Source: Oryzomicrobium terrae
Lineage (GTDB): Bacteria; Pseudomonadota; Gammaproteobacteria; Burkholderiales; Rhodocyclaceae
Length of the DNA: 64,000 nucleotides
Direction of reading: 5' to 3'
Assembly: GCF_008274805.1 (NCBI RefSeq)
Contig: NZ_CP022579.1
Span: forward strand, 1,860,001 to 1,924,000
This document shows positions 31,601-39,533 of this stretch, piece by piece. Both the position numbers and the translations under genes were made by a program. Under the pieces are notes generated by a model. That model did not search any database. It saw only the letters and a program-made list of their open reading frames with translations, and was not told the origin of the DNA. Numbering within the stretch: the stretch's first letter is position 1; each line of letters starts with the position of its first letter.

Positions 31601-31852
31601 GGCCTGGGACTGCATGTACAGCATGTTTTCCACGCCGTTGATGGATTCCTCCAGGGGCGCGGCGACGGTCTCGGCGATCACCTTGGGGTTGGCGCCCGGG
31701 TACTGGGCGCGCACCACCACCGAGGGCGGCACCACTTCCGGGTACTCGGAAATGGGCAGCTGGAACACCGCCAGCACCCCGGCCAGCAGGATCAGGACCG
31801 ACAGCACGCCGGCGAAGATGGGCCGGTCGATGAAGAATTTGGATATGTTCAT
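28637..31852 (-). CDS. HAE1-family RND multidrug efflux permease (MexF/BpeF-like)
   Basis: Inner-membrane proton-driven drug pump, 1071 residues. The sequence begins MNISKFFIDRPIFAGVLSVL, as MexF/OqxB-type pumps do. The TM4 proton relay GIVVDDAIVVVENVERN keeps both aspartates, and large periplasmic porter loops separate the two six-helix halves. The neighbours (adaptor upstream, outer-membrane factor downstream, a lipase-like gene and a divergent MexT/BpeT-type LysR regulator) match the ceo/bpeEF-oprC operons of Burkholderia and mexEF-oprN of Pseudomonas. Those export chloramphenicol, trimethoprim and quinolones. The substrates here are inferred from that similarity only. The C-terminus is His/Ala-rich. 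Confidence 0.94.
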   Translation of the reverse strand: MNISKFFIDRPIFAGVLSVLILLAGVLAVFQLPISEYPEVVPPSVVVRAQYPGANPKVIAETVAAPLEESINGVENMLYMQSQANSDGNLTVTVYFKLGIDPDKAQQLVQNRVSQALPRLPEDVQRLGVTTVKSSPTLTLVVHLISPDDRYDATYLRNYAVLNIKDRLARLNGVGEVSIWGAGNYAMRVWLDPQKVAQRGLTASEVVRAIREQNVQVAAGVIGASPTVGDVPLQFSVNAQGRLQTEEEFRDIVLKTAPDGGVTRLADVARVELDAAEYGLRSLLNNKPAIGMGIMQSPGANALDVSSQVRAAMADLAKDFPASVEYRIEYDPTQFVRASIKAVVHTLLEAIALVVLVVIVFLQTWRASIIPLLAVPVSIVGTFSLMLGFGYSINALSLFGMVLAIGIVVDDAIVVVENVERNIEAGLTPRDATYRAMREVSGPIIAIALTLVAVFVPLAFMTGLTGQFYKQFAMTIAISTVISAFNSLTLSPALAAMLLKGHGSAPDWLTRQMNRYLGRFFAAFNRFFGRASDNYGRGVTGVISRKASAMGVYAVLLGLTVGISYLVPGGFVPAQDKQYLIGFAQLPNGASLDRTEAVIRKMGEIALEQPGVESAIAFPGLSINGFTNSSSAGIVFATLKPFDERRGKALSADAIAGALNQKYSALQEAFVAVFPPPPVMGLGTLGGFKLQIEDRGALGYAELDKAAKAFMAGAAKAPELGPMFSSYQINVPQLDVDLDRVKAKQQGVSVTDVFDTMQIYLGSLYVNDFNRFGRVYQVRAQADAPFRARPEDILQLKTRNRDGEMVPLSSLVKVKPGFGPEMVVRYNGFTAADINGGPAPGFSSAQAEAAAERVAAETLPRGVKFEWTDLTYQKILAGNAGIWVFPISLLLVFLVLAAQYESLTLPLAVIMIVPMSILAALTGVWLTGGDNNIFTQIGLMVLVGLACKNAILIVEFARELEMQGSTPLQAAIDASRLRLRPILMTSIAFVMGVVPLVTSSGAGAEMRHAMGVAVFFGMLGVTFFGLFLTPAFYVLLRTLDKRHKLHSAAPHEAPLTAHSAHAPQVAHDASH

Positions 31853-31872
31853 GGCACTCCCCCCGCAGGGGA

Positions 31873-33117
31873 TCAGGTGTTGTTATCGGCGGCGGCGGCC
31901 TTGGCGGACTGTGCCGTCTTGGCGGCTTCGGCGGCGGCCGGGTCGGCAGGAGCCTTGGCGGCGCCCATGGCCACCGCCTGAGGCGTCACCGCGTCACCGG
32001 GGCGCACCCGCTGCAAGCCGTTGACCACGATGCGCTCCCCCGGCTTGAGGCCGGCTTCCACCACCCGCAGGCCGTCCTGGACGGCGCCGAGGCGCACTTG
32101 CCGGTAGGCAGTGCGGTTGCCCTCATCCACCACCAGCACGAAGCGCTTGTCCTGGTCGGTGCCCACCGCCTTCTCGTCGATCAGCAGGGCCTCCCGGGGC
32201 TGGCCGCCGCCCAGGCGCACCCGGGCGTAGAGGCCGGGCAGCAGGCGGCCGTCGGCGTTATCGAACAGGGCGCGCACCCGGATCGTTCCCGAGGTGGTGT
32301 CGAGCCGGTTGTCCACCGAGGCGATGCGCCCCGGACGCGTATAGCCGTCCTCGTCCGCCAGGCCGAGGAACACCGGCAGGGCGCTGCCGGCGGCGCCCCG
32401 GGCGGCGGCCACGTACTTGAGGTAGCTCTGCTCGTCCACGTCGAAGGCGGCGTACATCTGGTTGGCCGACATCAGGGTGGTCAGGGGGGCGTTGGCCGTG
32501 CCCGGGGCCACCACGTTGCCCACGGTCACCTCGGCCCGGGACATGCGCCCGGCGATCGGGGCGGTGATGCGGGTGTATTCGAGGTTGAGCTCGGCCACCT
32601 TGAGGGCGGCCTTGGCCGCTTGCAGGTTGGCCCGGGCCTCCCGGTCGGCGTTCTGCTTCTCCTCGAAGTCGCGCCGGGCGATGGCGTTGTCGGCCAGCAG
32701 CCGCTCGCCCCGGGCCACATCGGCGCCGGTGTAGGCCACCCGGGCCTCGGCGGCAGCAAGCTGGGCCTGGGCCCGGGCCACCTCGGCGGCGTAGGGGCGC
32801 GGATCGATGGTGAACAGCACGTCCCCTTTCTTGACCAGGCTGCCGTCCTTGAAATGAACGGCGGTGACGGTGCCGGACACCTGGGGGCGGACCTCGACCC
32901 GGTCCACCGCTTCGAGGCGGCCGGAATAGGCTTGCCAGTCGGTGACCGAACGGTTGGCCACCTCGGCCACGTCGACGCTGGGCGGCGGCGGTGCGGCCGC
33001 GGCCAGGGCGGCGTTGGGGTGGACGTAGAACAGGCCCAGGCAGCCCAGGGCGGCAGTGCCGGTAAGGGCCGCGGCCACCGCCAGGCGGGTGGCCGTGAGG
33101 GAGAAGCGTCGGGTCAT
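31873..33117 (-). CDS. RND efflux periplasmic adaptor (MexE/BpeE-like)
   Basis: Membrane-fusion protein of 414 residues linking pump and outer-membrane channel. An N-terminal signal/anchor (LAVAAALTGTAALGCLGLFY) precedes the first lipoyl half, a coiled-coil hairpin (ARAQAQLAAAEARVAYTGAD...), the second lipoyl half (YTRITAPIAGRMSRAEVTVG) and the beta-barrel domain. The C-terminal 35 residues are low-complexity Ala/Lys. It lies 20 bp upstream of the pump gene and 144 bp downstream of the LlpE-like hydrolase. The AdeT/MexE group assignment agrees with the pump. Confidence 0.93.
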   Translation of the reverse strand: MTRRFSLTATRLAVAAALTGTAALGCLGLFYVHPNAALAAAAPPPPSVDVAEVANRSVTDWQAYSGRLEAVDRVEVRPQVSGTVTAVHFKDGSLVKKGDVLFTIDPRPYAAEVARAQAQLAAAEARVAYTGADVARGERLLADNAIARRDFEEKQNADREARANLQAAKAALKVAELNLEYTRITAPIAGRMSRAEVTVGNVVAPGTANAPLTTLMSANQMYAAFDVDEQSYLKYVAAARGAAGSALPVFLGLADEDGYTRPGRIASVDNRLDTTSGTIRVRALFDNADGRLLPGLYARVRLGGGQPREALLIDEKAVGTDQDKRFVLVVDEGNRTAYRQVRLGAVQDGLRVVEAGLKPGERIVVNGLQRVRPGDAVTPQAVAMGAAKAPADPAAAEAAKTAQSAKAAAADNNT

Positions 33118-33261
33118 GGAATGCTCCGTTCAAGAATTTTGGGGTGACAGGGGCGCTCCCGGGCCGTGCAAGGCGGCGCCGGGTGGCGGAAAACAGGGGG
33201 GTGCGTAAGAGGTCGGCGGGGGCACAGGCACGACAGACTCGGCCTTGCCCCTATCGGAAGG

Positions 33262-34209
33262 TCAACCGCTGCGTTCGGGGCAACAGGGCGATGGCGCCGC
33301 ATCCCGGGGTGCAGGAGCCAGGCGGCGACGCAGGAAATCGGCGGTTTCAGCCAGGGCCGGAAGGTGGTCGCGCAGGTGGCCGTGCTGCACCCCCGGGTAG
33401 CGCACCACCTGGATCGGCACGCCCACGGCGATCAGGGCGGCGGCGTACTTTTCCGCCTCCTTGTGCAGCACGTCGCACTCGGCCGTGGCGATCAAGGCCG
33501 GCGGCAGGCCGCCCAGGCGGCGCGACTCCAGGGGCGAGGCATAGGGGTGCAGGCGCAGTTGGGTATGAGGCAGATACTGGCGGTAGCAGGCGGCGCAGGT
33601 GGCCTCATCCAGGTCGGAATTGAGCCGGACCGCATCGCCGAGCAGGGTCATGCTCGGATCGAGCATGGGCCCCACCAGCACCTGGGCGGCAATCGCCGGG
33701 CCGTGCCGATCCCGGGCCATCAGGACCAGGCAGGCGGCCAGATTTCCCCCGGCGTCGTCCCCGGCCACGGCCAGCCGGTCGGCATCGCCGCCGTAGCGGT
33801 GAGCCTGGGCCGCAGCCCAGCAGGCGGCAGCATGGGCATCTTCCGGCGCAGCGGGAAACGGCCAGTCCGGCGCCAGGGAGTAGCCCACCGATACCACCAG
33901 GGCCGGCACGGCTTGCGTCAGGTAGCGGGCGACGCCGTCAGCGTCGTCGAGGCTGCCAGCGACGAAACCGCCGCCGTGGAAGTACAGCACCACGGGCAAG
34001 GCCGTGGCGCCGACGGGGCGGTAGAGACGCAGAGGCAGCGGGCCGGCGTGGCCGTCGATGTGCAGATCCTCGATCTGCAGCCGCCGGCTGCTAGCGCCAT
34101 CCACCATTCCGGAAGCGATGGAGGCGGGACGGCCTGCCGCCGCGCCGCTACCGTCGATGGTGTCGTCGGGGGTCGATGCTGGTGCTACCGACGCTAAAAG
34201 GGTTTCCAT
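33262..34209 (-). CDS. LlpE-like alpha/beta hydrolase with Asp in place of catalytic Ser
   Basis: Hormone-sensitive-lipase-type fold, 315 residues. The oxyanion motif HGGG (78-81) is intact, but the nucleophile elbow, normally GDSAGG, reads GDDAGG (150-155), so residue 152 is Asp. The other triad positions (Asp in ATAECDVLHK, His in VQHGHLRDH) are kept. In Burkholderia a lipase-like llpE gene opens the ceo/bpe efflux operon, and this gene has the same place: first in the operon and divergent from the LysR regulator. The substitution suggests loss of esterase activity or a non-catalytic role; a binding or chaperone role would be speculation. No sign of truncation. Confidence 0.85.
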   Translation of the reverse strand: METLLASVAPASTPDDTIDGSGAAAGRPASIASGMVDGASSRRLQIEDLHIDGHAGPLPLRLYRPVGATALPVVLYFHGGGFVAGSLDDADGVARYLTQAVPALVVSVGYSLAPDWPFPAAPEDAHAAACWAAAQAHRYGGDADRLAVAGDDAGGNLAACLVLMARDRHGPAIAAQVLVGPMLDPSMTLLGDAVRLNSDLDEATCAACYRQYLPHTQLRLHPYASPLESRRLGGLPPALIATAECDVLHKEAEKYAAALIAVGVPIQVVRYPGVQHGHLRDHLPALAETADFLRRRLAPAPRDAAPSPCCPERSG

Positions 34210-34290
34210 GGGGGTAAGCCGGCCGGAGCGATCCGGCCATGCGTTGGGAATGTTGGAGTGGGCGCATTCTCGGTGTTAAAGTTATTCGGA

Positions 34291-34305
34291 TAAATCGTCG
34301 ATTTA
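34291..34305. promoter_or_regulatory. operator palindrome in the LysR/llpE divergent region
   Basis: TAAATCG-T-CGATTTA is a perfect 7-bp dyad in an AT-rich island between the divergent LysR and llpE-like genes. It contains GTCGAT, the core of the published Pseudomonas MexT box; the outer parts of that consensus do not match fully. It is probably the binding site of the adjacent regulator. Confidence 0.6.
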
Positions 34306-34446
34306 CGACAACACTATTCACAACCAACAAACAATCGAATTCACCGGAATTCGCTCTACCCCGCTCCCCTGCCCCACCGGGACAAGCACGGCTGGCGAAC
34401 ACGCCCTCACGCTCACCCAAGCTCACACAAGGATCAGGACACCCCA

Positions 34447-35466
34447 ATGGACCGCTTTCAAGCCATGCAGGTCTTCACCCGGGTGGTGGACACCAGCAGC
34501 TTCACCCGCGCCGCCGAGAGCCTGGGCCTGCCCCGGGCGACGGTGACCACCACCATCCAGAACCTGGAGGCCATGCTCCAGGTGCGCCTGCTCAACCGCA
34601 CCACGCGCAAGGTCAGCCTGACCCCGGACGGGGCCGCCTATTACGAGCGTTGCGCCCGCATCCTGGCCGAGGTGGAGGAAACCGAGGCCGCCTTCCGCGA
34701 CGTGGCCCGAGTGCCCCGGGGCCGGCTGCGCCTGGACGTACCGGCCTCCATCGGCCGGCTGATCCTGATTCCCCGTCTGTGCGAATTCAACAGCCTCTAT
34801 CCGGACATCGAAATCGCCCTGGGCATGGGCGACCGGCCCGTGGATCTGGTGCAGGAGCAGGTGGATTGCGTGATCCGGGTCGGCGAGTTGCAGGATTCGT
34901 CCCTGGTGGCGCGGCGCATCGGCAGCTTCCAGAGCGTCACCTGCGCCGCGCCGTCCTATCTGGAGCGGTTCGGCACGCCCAAAACCCTGGCGGATCTGCA
35001 GAACCACCAGGCGGTGCATTACTTCTCGACCCGCACCGGGCGGACCATCGACTGGGACTACGTGGTGGAGGGCAAGAGCACCGAGGTGAAGGTACACGGC
35101 CGCATTTCGGTGAACGATTCCGAGGCCTACGTGACCTGTGCGCTGAAGGGCTTCGGCCTGATCCAGCCGGCCCGCTTCATGGTCCTGCCCTACCTGGAGT
35201 CAGGGGAACTGGTGGAGGTGCTGCCCGAGTGGAAGCCAAGCCCCATGCCGATCTCGGTGGTGTACCTGCAGAACCGGCACCTGTCGCCCAAGGTGCGGGC
35301 GTTCGTGGACTGGGTGGCGGAACTGTTCTCCAGTTGTCCGCTGCTGAGCGGCCGTGACGAGGAGTACGACCCGCAGGTGTGCACCTTTGTCTCGCCCAGC
35401 ACGCCCGAGCCTCACACCCTGCGCACGGTGATCGAGCAGCACAACCGGGCCGAGTGCATCTTCTGA
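34447..35466 (+). CDS. LysR regulator, MexT/BpeT/CeoR type
   Basis: Probable activator of the divergent efflux operon, 339 residues. HTH SSFTRAAESLGLPRATVTTT is followed by RLLNRTTRKVSLTPDG, then an effector domain (ASIGRLILIPRLCEFNSLYP, VGELQDSSLVARRIG) that resembles MexT/BpeT. The C-terminus is about 40 residues longer than average LysR proteins, ending Cys-containing (NRAECIF). The intergenic dyad at 34291-34305 is a plausible binding site. In Burkholderia, homologues respond to salicylate-like inducers, which is only a hint for this one. Confidence 0.88.
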   Translation: MDRFQAMQVFTRVVDTSSFTRAAESLGLPRATVTTTIQNLEAMLQVRLLNRTTRKVSLTPDGAAYYERCARILAEVEETEAAFRDVARVPRGRLRLDVPASIGRLILIPRLCEFNSLYPDIEIALGMGDRPVDLVQEQVDCVIRVGELQDSSLVARRIGSFQSVTCAAPSYLERFGTPKTLADLQNHQAVHYFSTRTGRTIDWDYVVEGKSTEVKVHGRISVNDSEAYVTCALKGFGLIQPARFMVLPYLESGELVEVLPEWKPSPMPISVVYLQNRHLSPKVRAFVDWVAELFSSCPLLSGRDEEYDPQVCTFVSPSTPEPHTLRTVIEQHNRAECIF

Positions 35467-35481
35467 CCCGGCCCCCCGGGC

Positions 35482-35859
35482 TTACTGCATGGAGTGCAGG
35501 CCGATGGTGTTGCCTTCGCTGTCCACCACCAGGGCGATGTGACCGTAGGGGCCGATAGCCTTCTTGGGGGACTCGATGCGTCCGCCGGCCTGGACGACCC
35601 GGGACGCTTCCACGGCGCAATCGATGCAATGAAAATAGACCAGCACGCTGTTGGTCACGGCGCCCGCCGGCGGGTAGCCGGGAATACGGATCAGGGCGCC
35701 GGACGCGCCATAACCTTCCGAATTCATGGCGAAGGCGTACATCTCGAACTCGGTATCCGCCAGTTTGGTCAACTGCACGCCGAAAATGGTTTCGTAAAAG
35801 GCCTTGGCCCGGGCCATGTCCTGCACGTAGATTTCGAACCAGCCAACCGGATTGCCCAT
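35482..35859 (-). CDS. VOC-family (glyoxalase-like) protein 1
   Basis: A 125-residue vicinal-oxygen-chelate fold protein, starting GNPVGWFEIYVQDMARAKAF and ending with DSEGNTIGLHSMQ. Both halves show the paired beta-alpha-beta-beta-beta pattern with a metal-ligand-like His/Glu arrangement, but substrate or activity cannot be told. ATG 35859 has an AAAGGA site; an in-frame ATG nine codons upstream lacks one. It follows the second VOC gene by 39 bp on the same strand, so the two are probably one transcript. Convergent with the LysR gene. Confidence 0.85.
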   Translation of the reverse strand: MGNPVGWFEIYVQDMARAKAFYETIFGVQLTKLADTEFEMYAFAMNSEGYGASGALIRIPGYPPAGAVTNSVLVYFHCIDCAVEASRVVQAGGRIESPKKAIGPYGHIALVVDSEGNTIGLHSMQ

Positions 35860-35898
35860 GACATATTCCTTTCGTTTGGACAGCAAGGACGCCGGCCC

Positions 35899-36285
35899 TC
35901 AGGCCGGCTCGTGACAGACCGCTTCGATGTTGTGCCCGTCCGGATCGAGGACGAAAGCGCCGTAGTAATCGGGATGGTAATGGGGGCGCAGCCCCGGGGC
36001 CCCATTGTCGCGCCCGCCAGCCGCCAGGGTGGCCGCATAAAAGGCGTCGACCAGCGCCCGGTTGGCGACACGGAAGGCTACGTGGAGGGGCGGCTGATTG
36101 GGCGAGCCCCGGCTGACCCAGAAGTCGGGCTTGGGCGGCTCGCCAAAGCCCGCCACGTCGGTATGCCCGGTGACCGCGACGGAAAGCTCCATGAGCAGCT
36201 TGTAGCCGATGGCGCCCAGGGCCTGCTCGTAAAAGGCCATGCTCTTGGCGAAATCGCTGGCGACCAGGCCGGTGTGATCGATCAT
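35899..36285 (-). CDS. VOC-family (glyoxalase/bleomycin-resistance-like) protein 2
   Basis: A 128-residue protein with the single-domain VOC layout: IDHTGLVASDFAKSMAFYEQ at the N-terminus supplies the first metal-ligand His, and a later HYHPDYYGAFVLDPDGHNIE supplies the rest. The DPDGHNIE end is a common VOC hallmark. Exact function unknown; many such genes are annotated glyoxalase by default. It lies upstream of the other VOC gene and likely shares its promoter. Confidence 0.87.
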   Translation of the reverse strand: MIDHTGLVASDFAKSMAFYEQALGAIGYKLLMELSVAVTGHTDVAGFGEPPKPDFWVSRGSPNQPPLHVAFRVANRALVDAFYAATLAAGGRDNGAPGLRPHYHPDYYGAFVLDPDGHNIEAVCHEPA

Positions 36286-36402
36286 GGCAAGCTCCTCGCT
36301 CGTGTTGTGATGGGCCGCCCACCGGGCTTCGGCCGGCGTCAGGTTTCACCCTAGCACGTCAATCGCTTGCCGCCACGGCGATGCCTCCCTCGCGTGCGGC
36401 AG

Positions 36403-37185
36403 TCAGCCTTCCAACCGGCGGCGGAAGACCAGGCGGCGGGCCTCGGAGGCGTCGGGGTCGAAACCGTAGCCTTCGAGATCGAACCCCTTCAGCCCTTCGG
36501 GCCGGTCAATGCGGTTGGTGATGGCGTAGCGGGCCATCAGCCCCCGGGCGCGCTTGGCATAAAAGCTGATGATTTTGTACTTACCGCCCTTCCAGTCCTC
36601 GAACACGCAATCCACCACCGGTACTGCCAGTTTCTTGGGCTTGACCGCCTTGAAGTACTCTTCGGAGGCTAGGTTCACCAACACGGCGCTATCGGCCGGT
36701 GCCTGGGCCAGCTCGGCGTTGAGGCTATCGGTCAGGGTTTCGCCCCAAAAGGCGTAGAGATCCTTGCCTGCGTCATTGGCCAGCTTGGTGCCCATTTCCA
36801 GGCGATAGGGGCGGATCAGGTCGAGAGGGCGCAGCACGCCGTAGAGGCCGGAAAGGATGCGCAAGTGATCCTGGGCGTAGGCCAGGTCGGCGGGTGACAG
36901 GCTGGCGGCGTCGAGCCCTTCATAGACGTCGCCGTTGAAGGCCAGCACCGCCTGCTTGGCGCTGCCCGGGGTGTGTTCGGGGCGCCAGTCGGCGTAGCGG
37001 GTGACGTTGAGCACGGCCAGGGGGTCGGAAAGATCCATCAGCTTGGCCAGATCCGCCGGCGACAGGGGCCGCAGGGTATCGATGAGGGCCGCGGAACAGT
37101 CGAGGAAGCGCGGTTGGGTGGCGCTTTCGGTCGGAGCGGGAGTCTCGAAATCCAGGCTCTTGGCAGGCGAAATCACAAAATGCAC
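36403..37185 (-). CDS. yaaA: peroxide stress protein YaaA (DUF328)
   Basis: Cytoplasmic 260-residue protein of the YaaA family, which in E. coli limits iron-driven damage during hydrogen peroxide stress and binds DNA. The start [14 protein letters not shown], the YEGLDA and [22 protein letters not shown] block, and [13 protein letters not shown] are diagnostic. The start codon is GTG at 37185. It is divergent from the membrane protein gene at 37276, with only 90 bp between, containing no recognisable OxyR site. No signs of truncation. Confidence 0.93.
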   Translation of the reverse strand: MHFVISPAKSLDFETPAPTESATQPRFLDCSAALIDTLRPLSPADLAKLMDLSDPLAVLNVTRYADWRPEHTPGSAKQAVLAFNGDVYEGLDAASLSPADLAYAQDHLRILSGLYGVLRPLDLIRPYRLEMGTKLANDAGKDLYAFWGETLTDSLNAELAQAPADSAVLVNLASEEYFKAVKPKKLAVPVVDCVFEDWKGGKYKIISFYAKRARGLMARYAITNRIDRPEGLKGFDLEGYGFDPDASEARRLVFRRRLEG

Positions 37186-37275
37186 GGCACAATCCTTTAC
37201 AAAAATCGTCGAAAAATTATGGCACGGTAAAAAGCACCCGTATTCGACAAATAGTCACAGGAAAAGAACAAGCCC

Positions 37276-39393
37276 ATGGAAACCATGGAAGATCTGCTGC
37301 AACGCCTCGCCCCCCTCGTCGAAAACGGCGACGACCCGGTGGAACTGCTCACCGCAATGGTCGAGCGCATCCGGCCCAAGCGCGCCCACGACGGTGAGTC
37401 CGCCCGCCAGGCCATCCAGGCCCTGTGCTTCCAGCTCGGCCAGCACCCCGAACAGCGCGCCGCCCTGCGCCAGGCGCTGTGGGGGCTGCTGACCGGGCGC
37501 CGCCAGGTATCGTTGTACGTCGATACCGGGGTGTTCCCCAACACCGGCTTCTTCACCGAATCGAGCCGGCGCCTGTCGCGCACCATCCTGCCCGACGTGG
37601 TGGACCTGACCACCCTGCGCGACGTGGTGGCCACCCTCTTCCACAAGGCCAGCGACCAGTTGTGGGTGCTGGAAGTGGGGGTGGAAACCTGGACCGACCT
37701 GCTCCACGCCCTGCGCTTCGACGAGTTGGCGGCAGACCAGAGTGGCCCTCTGCCCTATCCGCTCAACCAGGTGCTGGAAGCCCTGCGCGTACTCTCCTAC
37801 CGTATTTCCGCCATCGGTCTGGAGCCGGAGGTGCTGCGCCTGGAGCCGGCCCTGGAGAAGTTCGCCTCGCCGTTTCTGGCCCAGAACGTGGAAATGCTCG
37901 CCTACCTGGACAAATACGAAGCCTGGTGGGCCGACCCGAGTAACGACAAGCTCGACGAAAAACACCTGCTGGTGCTGCTTGGCCAGTGTCGCGACGTGGC
38001 CGAGCGCATCCGCAGCCGGGCAGCCCGGGCCGGCACCAGCCTGTCCCTGACCTTTCAGTTGCAGCGTCTCAAACAGAATCTGCGTCGCGCCGAGACCCTG
38101 GTGGATATTCTTTCGGCGCTGCACGACGACAAGGACACCGCCAGTCAGCTGCCCCACCTGCTGCCGCGCATCGCCGTGCTGATGGTGGCCCTGATCCGGG
38201 CCGAATGCCGCAAGAACAACCTGCGCCACTACCTGCGCCAGAACGTGGAGTTGCTGGCCCTGCGGGTCACCGAGAACGCCGGCCACACCGGCGAGCACTA
38301 CATCACCGAGAGCCGGCCCGAGTACTTCGCCCTGCTGCGCTCGGCCCTGGGAGCGGGCTTCATCGTCGCCTTCATGGCGGCGCTCAAGATCATCCTGTCC
38401 AAGCAGCACTTTGCCCCCCTCAACGAGGCCCTGGCCTTCTGCCTCAACTACGGCCTGGGCTTCGTGCTGATCCACATGCTGCACTTCACCGTGGCCACCA
38501 AGCAGCCGGCCATGACCGCCAATGCCATCGCCGCCTCCATCGGCGAGGCCAGCGGCAAGGTGCGCGACCTGGAGAACCTGGCCACCCTGATCGCCCGCAC
38601 CATCCGCAGCCAGATCGCCGCCATCCTCGGTAACGTGGGGCTGGCGATCCCCATGGCCTTCATCCTGGCGCTCCTGGTCAAGCTCGTCAGCGGCGAGCAT
38701 TTCGCCGGGCCGGAAAAAGCCCTGCACATGCTCGAAGAGGTCCATCCCTGGCACAGCGGCGCGATCATCTACGCCGCCATCGCCGGCGTCTGCCTGTTTC
38801 TTTCTGGCTTGCTCGCCGGCTACTACGACAACCTGTGCGCCTACAACCGCATCCCGGAGCGCATCCTGCGCCTGAAGTGGCCCCAGACCCTGTTCGGCGA
38901 GGCGCGCATGCGCCGGGTGGCCCGCTACGTGGAAGACAACCTGGGGGCCCTGGCCGGCAACTTCTTCTTCGGCTTCATGCTCGGCGGTGTATGGGCCATC
39001 GGCGTGCTGTTCGGCCTGCCCATCGACATCCGCCACATCGCCTTCTCCTCGGCCAACCTGGGCTTCGCCACAGTGGCCCTGGACTTCGGCGTGCCGCCGG
39101 GCATCTGGCTGCCGGCGGTGCTGGGGGTGGCCCTGATCGGCCTGACCAACCTGCTGGTGAGCTTTACCCTGGCCCTGTTCGTCGCCCTGCGCGCCCGGGG
39201 CGTGACCTTCGCCCAAGGCCGCCAGCTCGGCCGCAGCGTGCTGCGCCGGCTGTGGAGCCACCCCCGGGAGTTCTTCCTGCCGCCACGCCCGGTGGCGGCC
39301 ATGTCGGCCCCGCAGGAACCGGGCCTGGCCGCCGACGCGACGGACGATGCAACACCCCAGGCAACTCCGGCCGACAAAAGCCCCCAGGGCTGA
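37276..39393 (+). CDS. multi-spanning membrane protein annotated as 'site-specific recombinase' family
   Basis: A 705-residue protein of the SpecificRecomb family (named after gonococcal Gcr). The N-terminal half (about 1-330) is soluble and helical; the C-terminal half has about six to seven strongly hydrophobic segments (SALGAGFIVAFMAALKIILS, VGLAIPMAFILALLVKLV, AIIYAAIAGVCLFLSGLLAG and more) and ends in a basic tail. No recombinase catalytic motif (Ser or Tyr type) is visible. The recombinase label therefore looks unsafe; a membrane transport or scaffold role fits the sequence better. It is upstream of DUF2863, with 140 bp between. Confidence 0.85.
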   Translation: METMEDLLQRLAPLVENGDDPVELLTAMVERIRPKRAHDGESARQAIQALCFQLGQHPEQRAALRQALWGLLTGRRQVSLYVDTGVFPNTGFFTESSRRLSRTILPDVVDLTTLRDVVATLFHKASDQLWVLEVGVETWTDLLHALRFDELAADQSGPLPYPLNQVLEALRVLSYRISAIGLEPEVLRLEPALEKFASPFLAQNVEMLAYLDKYEAWWADPSNDKLDEKHLLVLLGQCRDVAERIRSRAARAGTSLSLTFQLQRLKQNLRRAETLVDILSALHDDKDTASQLPHLLPRIAVLMVALIRAECRKNNLRHYLRQNVELLALRVTENAGHTGEHYITESRPEYFALLRSALGAGFIVAFMAALKIILSKQHFAPLNEALAFCLNYGLGFVLIHMLHFTVATKQPAMTANAIAASIGEASGKVRDLENLATLIARTIRSQIAAILGNVGLAIPMAFILALLVKLVSGEHFAGPEKALHMLEEVHPWHSGAIIYAAIAGVCLFLSGLLAGYYDNLCAYNRIPERILRLKWPQTLFGEARMRRVARYVEDNLGALAGNFFFGFMLGGVWAIGVLFGLPIDIRHIAFSSANLGFATVALDFGVPPGIWLPAVLGVALIGLTNLLVSFTLALFVALRARGVTFAQGRQLGRSVLRRLWSHPREFFLPPRPVAAMSAPQEPGLAADATDDATPQATPADKSPQG

Positions 39394-39463
39394 CAATCCG
39401 TCCGACAATCCGCCCCTTTCCCGGCCCCGGCCGCCTTGCCGAGTCGGGGCCGGGGGCCGGGTC

Positions 39464-39472
39464 TGGTAGAAT
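39464..39472 (+). promoter_or_regulatory. extended -10 promoter for the DUF2863 gene
   Basis: TGGTAGAAT matches the extended -10 pattern TGn-TAnnAT about 60 bp before the gene. No convincing -35 is seen at 17 bp. Confidence 0.4.
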
Positions 39473-39533
39473 CGATGCCCGATACATTTCACGCGGCCCG
39501 GGTTCTCCGGGCCACGCCAGCGCTCCCCACGTC

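Noticed and set aside
28640-31981. Plus-strand 1113-codon open frame opposite the RND pump
   Set aside because: Antisense shadow of the pump gene; composition is skewed (Gly/His-rich) and no domain is recognisable.
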